Shown here: positions 1-4,806 of the stretch, piece by piece
How the letters are laid out: each line of letters opens with the position of its first letter
Numbering within the stretch: the first letter of the stretch is position 1
NCBI GenBank assembly: GCA_949286445.1
Contig: CASECL010000248.1
Coordinates: 1 to 6,162 of the forward strand
Reading direction: 5' to 3'
Source: an uncultured bacterium
GTDB lineage: Bacteria > Verrucomicrobiota > Lentisphaeria > Victivallales > Victivallaceae
Length of the DNA: 6,162 bases
Notes under the pieces: generated by a model
Databases searched by the model: none
Told to the model about the DNA's origin: nothing
What the model saw: only the letters and a program-made list of their open reading frames with translations
Made by a program: the position numbers and the translations under genes

Positions 1-27
1 CAAAAATAAAAATACTTTTCTATTCAT
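1..27 (-). CDS. 5' end of an unidentified gene, possibly exported protein (partial)
   Basis: Only the first nine codons are in the window, reading MNRKVFLFL, before it runs off the left edge. The start is supported by a strong ribosome binding site, AAGGGAG (35-41 on the minus strand), seven bases before the ATG. The basic residues followed by a hydrophobic run look like the beginning of a signal peptide or a membrane anchor, but nine residues cannot decide this. The start lies 23 bases after the stop codon of the Gfo/Idh/MocA oxidoreductase and on the same strand, so the two are probably co-transcribed. In related bacteria such a neighbour is often another sugar-catabolism or exported protein, but the function here is unknown. 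Confidence 0.6.
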
Positions 28-50
28 CAATCGTCTCCCTTATTTTTTGC

Positions 51-1151
51 TTATTTAAGTTTACCGAACTGCAGATTATCCGGGAAAATGCGCGGTCTTT
101 CACAGCGGCTGGAAACCTTTACCATTTCTCCCCGTTCCGCCGACTCGACGATTGAACACATCACGTCAAGCACATGAAACGCCAGTTTTCCGGAACATCG
201 GGGCAATGAACCATCTTCAATAGACTGCGCCATATCCGCCAGACCGATGCTGCGCATATTGTCATTGTACGGGAAAACATTTTTTACCTTCACCCAATCC
301 GCCATCCAGGGCTGGAAGATTTTCACCTCTCCGCCGAAACAGTTGGGATCCGGCACCTGAAGACTGCCTTCAGTGCCATGAAGTTCAATCCAGCCGTTGG
401 TATGTTTGTAAACGTCAAAACTGGTAATCAGGGTAACAATCGCCCCGCATTCAAATTCAACCAGTGCGGCAATATGGGTATCCACCTCCACCGGCAGCAC
501 CCGTCCGTAAGCCGCCGGCGAAGTTGCCATACGTTCAGCGGCTTTGCGCGAACCCATTGCGCCAACCCGTTTAACCGGGCCAAGCATATTGACCAGAGCA
601 GTTAGATAATACGGCCCCATATCAAACAGCGGACCGCCTCCTTTGAGATAGTAAAACCCGGGATTGGGATGCCAGCTTTCGTGCCCGGGGCACATCATAA
701 ACGCAGTACCTGCCACCACCCGGCCGATTCTGCCTTCATCAATCAATTTACGGCAGGTCTGGTGCGCTCCGCCGAGAAAAGTATCCGGAGCCCCGCCGGT
801 TTGAAGATTAAGCGACTCTGCCAATTCCAGTACCCGGCGGCCGGATTCACGGTCAAGCCCGAAAGGTTTTTCGGTATAAGCGTGTTTACCTGACTTGAGA
901 ATTTTTTCATTGATCTGGGTATGGGATTGCGGCGTGGTCAGATTAAGCACAATGGAAATATCTTTATCCGCCAGCAATTCATCCACCGTTACCGCCTCAA
1001 AATTCCATTTTTCAGCTTTTTCCCCGGCCGCTTCCATGCGGAGATCGGCAACTTTGGTCAATTTGATATTGGGAAAACTCGAAGAAGCCTTGAAATAGGC
1101 ATCGCTGATATTCCCGCATCCGATCACTCCGACAGACACAGCATTGCTCAT
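51..1151 (-). CDS. Gfo/Idh/MocA family NAD(P)-dependent oxidoreductase
   Basis: Predicted cytoplasmic 366-residue dehydrogenase of the Gfo/Idh/MocA family, which oxidises or reduces sugars, inositols or related polyols with NAD(P). An N-terminal Rossmann fold begins with GVIGCGNIS (residues 8-16), and the family EKP motif is at 94-96 (HAYTEKPFG). The C-terminal substrate domain carries GGGPLFDMGPYYLTAL (171-186). There the usual D-x-x-x-H pair of the family reads D177...Y181, so the classical histidine is replaced by tyrosine. The length is typical and the frame is intact. An ATG two codons upstream (1157) also exists, but the AAGGAG site at 1161-1166 is only 3 bases from it and 9 bases from the chosen ATG. 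The gene is divergent from an AraC regulator, which probably controls it. The exact substrate cannot be read from the sequence. Confidence 0.93.
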   Translation of the reverse strand: MSNAVSVGVIGCGNISDAYFKASSSFPNIKLTKVADLRMEAAGEKAEKWNFEAVTVDELLADKDISIVLNLTTPQSHTQINEKILKSGKHAYTEKPFGLDRESGRRVLELAESLNLQTGGAPDTFLGGAHQTCRKLIDEGRIGRVVAGTAFMMCPGHESWHPNPGFYYLKGGGPLFDMGPYYLTALVNMLGPVKRVGAMGSRKAAERMATSPAAYGRVLPVEVDTHIAALVEFECGAIVTLITSFDVYKHTNGWIELHGTEGSLQVPDPNCFGGEVKIFQPWMADWVKVKNVFPYNDNMRSIGLADMAQSIEDGSLPRCSGKLAFHVLDVMCSIVESAERGEMVKVSSRCERPRIFPDNLQFGKLK

Positions 1152-1160
1152 AGTCATTTT

Positions 1161-1166
1161 CTCCTT
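1161..1166 (-). promoter_or_regulatory. Ribosome binding site of the Gfo/Idh/MocA gene
   Basis: The minus strand reads AAGGAG here. The spacing is 9 bases to the ATG at 1151 and only 3 bases to the in-frame ATG at 1157, which selects the shorter protein starting MSNAVS. Confidence 0.75.
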
Positions 1167-1184
1167 GAATACTTCAGCAAACAT

Positions 1185-1212
1185 TTGCGAAATTTGTTTT
1201 TTCTGATATATT
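1185..1212 (+). promoter_or_regulatory. Possible promoter for the AraC-family gene
   Basis: TTGCGA (1185-1190) and TATATT (1207-1212) are separated by 16 bases on the + strand. Transcription would start near 1219, giving a leader of about 40 bases. The surrounding sequence is very AT-rich (ATATATTATATAT, 1206-1218), so chance matches are likely and the exact boxes are uncertain. Its -10 overlaps the -10 of the divergent oxidoreductase promoter. Confidence 0.35.
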
Positions 1213-1238
1213 ATATATTGTAATATCCGCTTTAACAA
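1210..1238 (-). promoter_or_regulatory. Sigma-70-type promoter for the oxidoreductase gene
   Basis: On the minus strand TTGTTA (1233-1238) is followed after exactly 17 bases by a perfect TATAAT (1210-1215). Transcription would begin near 1203, giving an untranslated leader of about 50 bases that contains the AAGGAG site. The -10 box overlaps the weaker opposing promoter for the AraC gene, so the two may compete. The regulator probably binds in this AT-rich gap, but no certain operator can be named. Confidence 0.65.
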
Positions 1239-1258
1239 TGGAGTAATTAACAAAAAAT

Positions 1259-2080
1259 ATGGATTTTCTGACAAAACATACTGCTGCATTCCCCCGTCGG
1301 CTGAAAGCGGCGGCCAAAGTGGGCAGTATCGGCTTCGTACCGGGAAAAAATGATATTGTCACCAGGACATTTTCCACCTACAATTTTTCCTTTATTTTTT
1401 CCGGTACCGGCTTTTATCACCGTGACGGGGTACGTTATGAAATCAAAGCTCCATGCGTTATCACCCAGTGCCCGGGAATACCGATGTATTACGGTCCCTA
1501 CCGGAGCTGGGATGAAATTTTCATTATCTATGAACCGGATGAATTAACTGAGCTTGAACACGCTAAAATCTGGAATGACAAACGATTTTTATGGCATATT
1601 TTCCAACTCGAAGCACTGGAGAAAATCGCCGCCGAACTGGCTGGACAAACCCGGAAACTTCAGCCGGGCATGGCGGCGGATATGGTTGATATACTCGCTT
1701 TTGCCATGCTTTCGGAAAGTTTGCTTGACCTGAATCCGGAATCCGGAGACAGCCGGGAAAATGCCATCCGTGAACTGGCCAGAAAAATGGCGGTTCATCC
1801 GGAATTGGACTATAATTTTGAACAGTGCGCGGCAGAGCTCAATATCTCCTGTTCCGGTTTCCGCAGCCACTTCCGGGAGTACCTTAAGTGTCCTCCCGGA
1901 GAATACCTTTTGCGCTGCCGTATTGATGCCGCCAGAAGAATGCTGTCGGAAAGCACTGTACCCATAGGAGAAATAGCCTGCCGCTGCGGCTTCAATGATC
2001 AGATGTATTTTTCCCGCCGCTTCCGGCTCACTACCGGATTAACACCGTCGCAATACCGGAAAATCCACCGTTACAGCTGA
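1259..2080 (+). CDS. AraC-family transcriptional regulator
   Basis: A 273-residue DNA-binding regulator with a ligand-sensing N-terminal half and an AraC/XylS-type C-terminal domain. Residues about 40-95 resemble the cupin-like sensor of sugar-responsive members (FSFIFSGTGFYHRDG, then a run of short beta-strand-like segments). The DNA-binding domain spans about 170-270. Its first helix-turn-helix is near 187-207 (AAELNISCSGFRSHFRE) and its second near 234-257. The family signature is GFNDQMYFSRRFR (244-256), followed by GLTPSQYR (260-267). The ATG at 1259 is the only reasonable start, because an in-frame TAA lies at 1244. Its likely ribosome site, GGAG at 1240-1243, is rather distant (15 bases), which hints at weak translation. 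Divergence from the oxidoreductase makes that gene, and the gene after it, the likely targets. The inducer is unknown. Confidence 0.93.
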   Translation: MDFLTKHTAAFPRRLKAAAKVGSIGFVPGKNDIVTRTFSTYNFSFIFSGTGFYHRDGVRYEIKAPCVITQCPGIPMYYGPYRSWDEIFIIYEPDELTELEHAKIWNDKRFLWHIFQLEALEKIAAELAGQTRKLQPGMAADMVDILAFAMLSESLLDLNPESGDSRENAIRELARKMAVHPELDYNFEQCAAELNISCSGFRSHFREYLKCPPGEYLLRCRIDAARRMLSESTVPIGEIACRCGFNDQMYFSRRFRLTTGLTPSQYRKIHRYS

Positions 2081-2098
2081 TCCGGACGGAGTAAAGTC

Positions 2099-2127
2099 TT
2101 GAAAAAAACGGCTTCAAGCGGTAAATT
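2099..2127 (+). promoter_or_regulatory. Possible promoter directly before the aminomutase gene
   Basis: TTGAAA (2099-2104) and TAAATT (2122-2127) are 17 bases apart. A start about seven bases after the -10 would fall at or very near the A of the ATG at 2134, so the transcript would be nearly leaderless. That would fit the lack of a good ribosome binding site close to this ATG. The -10 box is a weak match. The same bases can instead be read as a short leader reading frame, and the two readings compete. Confidence 0.35.
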
Positions 2128-2137
2128 AATAAAATGA
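2099..2137 (+). other. Possible 12-codon leader reading frame overlapping the aminomutase start
   Basis: A TTG start at 2099 lies eight bases after GGAG (2088-2091) and opens a frame reading MKKTASSGKLIK. Its TGA (2135-2137) overlaps the ATG of the aminomutase gene (2134-2136) as ATGA, the usual form of translational coupling. Four of the twelve residues are lysine, which is curious before a lysine aminomutase, but short AT-rich sequence gives AAA codons easily. Nothing else supports its expression. Confidence 0.25.
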
Positions 2138-3138
2138 AAGCTCAAGATCTTTACCCATTTAAAATAAATTCCTACTGCCGGAAACTGGCGGAAAAGTCAG
2201 CCCCCGTCCGGGCAATGTACTATCCGGACGAACGGGAACTGGATTTTTTTCCCGGCACTCATTCCGACGGTCTGGCAGAAAAAAGTCAGAGCCCGCTTCC
2301 ACGCCTGATCCGGCGTTACCGGGATCGGGCGGTGATACTTACCACGGGAGACTGTTTTGTTCACTGCAGGTTCTGTTTCCGCAAAAGGCTTTGGAAAACA
2401 AACAGTTCAGATGCCATATCAGCTCCACTGTCTGATGATGAATTAAAGGATATTGCCGGCTTTCTCGCCGCCAATCCGGAAATAGATGATATTCTTTTAA
2501 GCGGCGGTGATGTGCTGACTCTGCCGGACGATAAAATTATCCGCATTATTCAATCATTGCAGAATACCGGAACAGTGAAAATAATCCGGATATGTTCCCG
2601 GGCTCCGGCGGTGGCTCCGGAGAGAATAACTCCGGTTCTGGCAGAAAAACTCGCCGGTTTTGAGGGATTATGGGTTGTCACCCATTTTGATCACCCGGAT
2701 GAACTTACCACTGAAGCCCGCCGGGCATGCCGCACGCTGATCAGAAACGGTATTCCGGTGCTGGATCAGACAGTGCTGCTCAAAGGAATAAATGATGATG
2801 TGGAAACGCTTCGTAAACTCTTCAAAACGCTGACCGGCTGGGGAGTGAAAGTTCATTACCTCTTTCAGCTGGATCCGGTGGAAGGGGTGTCTCACTTTGC
2901 CGTTCCGGTGGAAAAAGGTCTGGATATCATGGATGAATTCCGTGCCACATTATCTTCGCTGGCCATTCCATTTTACACCATAGACCTGCCGGAAGGAGGC
3001 GGCAAAATCAATCTCTCCCGCAATACCTGGTCTCCAGACGGAAAATATTTTTCCCCTATACTGAAAAAAATTATCCGCCATCCATTCGGCGGCAAACTGC
3101 CGTACTCAGAAACGGATGACGGATCAAAGCAGTCTTGA
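2134..3138 (+). CDS. Lysine 2,3-aminomutase family radical SAM enzyme (KamA/EpmB type)
   Basis: A 334-residue predicted cytoplasmic enzyme that uses a 4Fe-4S cluster, S-adenosylmethionine and pyridoxal phosphate to move an amino group from carbon 2 to carbon 3 of lysine. The cluster cysteines are C74, C78 and C81 (CFVHCRFC). R83 follows at the place of the carboxylate-binding arginine of clostridial KamA. LLSGGDVL (121-128) is the SAM-binding glycine segment, VTHFDHPDELT spans 182-192, and the likely PLP lysine is K291 in PEGGGK. D247 (QLDPVEG) and D284 (TIDLPEGGG) match, from memory, the two lysine-binding aspartates of KamA. The length is close to EpmB, which acts on elongation factor P, and it lacks the long C-terminal part of KamA. 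No efp or epmA gene is nearby, so free lysine or EF-P as substrate remains open. No strong ribosome site stands before the ATG. The gene lies 53 bases after the AraC gene and converges on HPr. Confidence 0.92.
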   Translation: MKAQDLYPFKINSYCRKLAEKSAPVRAMYYPDERELDFFPGTHSDGLAEKSQSPLPRLIRRYRDRAVILTTGDCFVHCRFCFRKRLWKTNSSDAISAPLSDDELKDIAGFLAANPEIDDILLSGGDVLTLPDDKIIRIIQSLQNTGTVKIIRICSRAPAVAPERITPVLAEKLAGFEGLWVVTHFDHPDELTTEARRACRTLIRNGIPVLDQTVLLKGINDDVETLRKLFKTLTGWGVKVHYLFQLDPVEGVSHFAVPVEKGLDIMDEFRATLSSLAIPFYTIDLPEGGGKINLSRNTWSPDGKYFSPILKKIIRHPFGGKLPYSETDDGSKQS

Positions 3139-3146
3139 AAGATAAA

Positions 3147-3440
3147 TCAGACCACAGTATTGGCGTCAGGAAAATCAAAGTTGTATTCAAAAAGATCGCC
3201 GATCTTCTTCAATGCCTCGTCTTCATTCTCTCCTGCAACATGCAATGTACAGCTCCGGCCGCACGCCAGACCGAGACTGATGAGATTGAGTATGCTGTCA
3301 AGCTCCACTTCCTGTCCTTCATCAGTTTTTACCGTAAACTTGCAGCCGGGGAAATCCTGCATTATCGTATTCAGGATCACGCTCGCCGGACGACAATGAA
3401 TTCCGGCACTGTTTTTAACTGTTACCACGCGCTCTTTCAT
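3147..3440 (-). CDS. HPr-like phosphocarrier protein
   Basis: A 97-residue cytoplasmic protein of the PTS HPr family, slightly longer than the usual 85-90. The phosphorylatable histidine is H15 in AGIHCRPAS, with R17 conserved and a cysteine at 16 where alanine is common. The regulatory serine region is present as DSILNLISLGLACG (48-61), so S49 is equivalent to Ser46 of Bacillus HPr, the target of HPr kinase/phosphorylase. The usual acidic stretch follows (AGENEDEAL). No enzyme I, enzyme II or HPr kinase gene is in the window. In many PVC and Gram-negative bacteria such HPr proteins act in regulation rather than sugar uptake. The ribosome site is modest (GGTG about 11 bases before the ATG). 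The gene has its own near-consensus promoter and ends 8 bases from the convergent aminomutase stop codon. Confidence 0.9.
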   Translation of the reverse strand: MKERVVTVKNSAGIHCRPASVILNTIMQDFPGCKFTVKTDEGQEVELDSILNLISLGLACGRSCTLHVAGENEDEALKKIGDLFEYNFDFPDANTVV

Positions 3441-3473
3441 AATTTTGAATACACCGCCTTTCTTTGCAGAGAA

Positions 3474-3502
3474 AATATATATCTGTTTTATATCCGTGTC
3501 AA
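3474..3502 (-). promoter_or_regulatory. Near-consensus sigma-70 promoter for the HPr gene
   Basis: The minus strand carries a perfect TTGACA (3497-3502), a 17-base spacer and TATATT (3474-3479), five of six matches to the -10 consensus. Transcription would start near 3467, about 27 bases before the HPr ATG. The -35 box overlaps the TGA stop codon (3499-3501) of the upstream transporter gene, so HPr can be expressed independently of that operon. Confidence 0.7.
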
Positions 3503-4806
3503 GCGGCTGATGAAAAATTTTTCCGCCGTTTTTTTACCAGAGGCAGTGTTAACGCTCCGCCAATCAGCACCATTACTCCGATCAGCCCGAGATTTCCCCA
3601 TACCGGAAGTCCGCCCCCGGTCAGAGCCCCCATTATCACCGCCCCTCCGGCCATGAAGAGCGCGTTGACAATATTATTTCCGGCAATAACCCGGGCCAGC
3701 ACTCCACGCCTGGCGGATATCTGCATCAATGACTGTACCGGCACTGCCCACATCCCCCCGCACATTGCCAGCAGAAACAGGTCCGCCGCCGCGCGGTAAA
3801 ACCGGAAGGTATGAAATATTTCCGCATCACGAAGTATTTCTTCATTCACACTCCCCCCCGCCGCCTGCGCCATCCAGGCAAGATCAAAGGTGAAAAGTGA
3901 CATGCAGACAATTGCCAGAATTACCAGATAAGACACAGCTATTCTGCCTTTGAACACCACATTTGCCAGCATCGCCCCTGCCCCGACACCCACCGAAAAC
4001 AATACAAAAAATATGGTGCAGATATTGGCACTCCCCCCGATCACCTGACGGGTGAACAAAGCAGTTACCGTAATGTACAGCGATCCGGCCAGCCAGAAAA
4101 AAGAATCGGAAAGTACACAGATACGCACAATTTTATTTTTGTATATTGTTTCATAAAGGATTTTCCAATTCTGCCGGAAAAAGTTCCAATCCAGCCTCAG
4201 CCCGGCATCACCGCTCCCGGTGTGCGGTATCAGGCGGCTGGCAAAGTATCCCAGCAAGGCAAAAAATACCAGCACCGCACCGCATCCGATGTCGCCGTGA
4301 GGCCTTGCTATGGTAATTCCCCCCGCAGTAAGACCAAGCAGAATAGCCAGATAAGTACCTCCCTCTATCCAGGCATTGCCGCACATAAGTTCATCACGTT
4401 TGAGCAATTCTGGCAGCAGAGAATATTTTGCCGGGCTGAAAAAGGTGGACTGCGCCCCCATAAAAAACAGTATGCCCAGCAGAAAATATTCCGACTGCAG
4501 GTAAAACCCTGCCGCCGCCAGAAGCATAAGCACTACTTCGGCAAGTTTCACATAAACACAGTAACGGGCCTTGTCATATTTATCCGCCAGCTGTCCGGCA
4601 AAAACCGAAAAAATAAAATAAGGCATGATAAACAGTCCGGCAGCCAGATTGGACAGCAGTCCAATCTCCTCCGTTGACCTCGTTCCCTGATACGCCACCA
4701 TAATCAGCAGCGCATTCTTGAGGAAATTATCATTGAAAGCCCCGAAAAACTGCGTAACAAAAAGCGGAAGAAACCGCCGGGAAAATATTACCGGTGAATT
4801 TTTCAT
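3499..4806 (-). CDS. LplT-like major facilitator superfamily transporter
   Basis: A 435-residue inner-membrane protein with about twelve hydrophobic segments. Its N-terminal half has the hallmarks of the lysophospholipid transporter LplT and of the MFS half of LplT-Aas fusions: FFGAFNDNFLKNAL (20-33), GQLADKYDKAR (71-81, the MFS loop motif) and FFSPAKYSLLPELL (122-134). LplT flips lysophospholipids inward for re-acylation by Aas. No acyltransferase or acyl-ACP synthetase gene is visible here, so the substrate is inferred by family only. The chosen ATG at 4806 overlaps the TGA of the GH20 gene as ATGA and starts MKNSPVIF, which agrees with the family's short N-terminus. Longer in-frame starts at 4824 or 4854 would lie deeper inside the GH20 gene. 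No good ribosome site precedes the ATG, so translation is probably coupled to the GH20 gene. The C-terminus is basic (VKKRRKNFSSAA). Confidence 0.88.
   Translation of the reverse strand: MKNSPVIFSRRFLPLFVTQFFGAFNDNFLKNALLIMVAYQGTRSTEEIGLLSNLAAGLFIMPYFIFSVFAGQLADKYDKARYCVYVKLAEVVLMLLAAAGFYLQSEYFLLGILFFMGAQSTFFSPAKYSLLPELLKRDELMCGNAWIEGGTYLAILLGLTAGGITIARPHGDIGCGAVLVFFALLGYFASRLIPHTGSGDAGLRLDWNFFRQNWKILYETIYKNKIVRICVLSDSFFWLAGSLYITVTALFTRQVIGGSANICTIFFVLFSVGVGAGAMLANVVFKGRIAVSYLVILAIVCMSLFTFDLAWMAQAAGGSVNEEILRDAEIFHTFRFYRAAADLFLLAMCGGMWAVPVQSLMQISARRGVLARVIAGNNIVNALFMAGGAVIMGALTGGGLPVWGNLGLIGVMVLIGGALTLPLVKKRRKNFSSAA

Noticed and set aside
378..1223. Several + strand reading frames of 67-100 codons opposite the oxidoreductase gene
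   Set aside because: They are antisense shadows of a clear Gfo/Idh/MocA gene, show no recognisable protein features and have no convincing ribosome sites.
1238..1246. ATG GAG TAA minimal upstream frame before the AraC gene
   Set aside because: Two codons only, no ribosome site of its own, and its GGAG is more likely the regulator's own ribosome site.
3131..3152. GTCT...AGAC inverted repeat between the convergent genes
   Set aside because: Only four base pairs with a long loop and no T-run, so it is not a credible terminator.
3135..3799. Two + strand frames of 173 and 111 codons opposite the HPr and transporter genes
   Set aside because: The opposite strand encodes well supported HPr and MFS proteins; these translations have low-complexity proline and serine runs typical of antisense frames.
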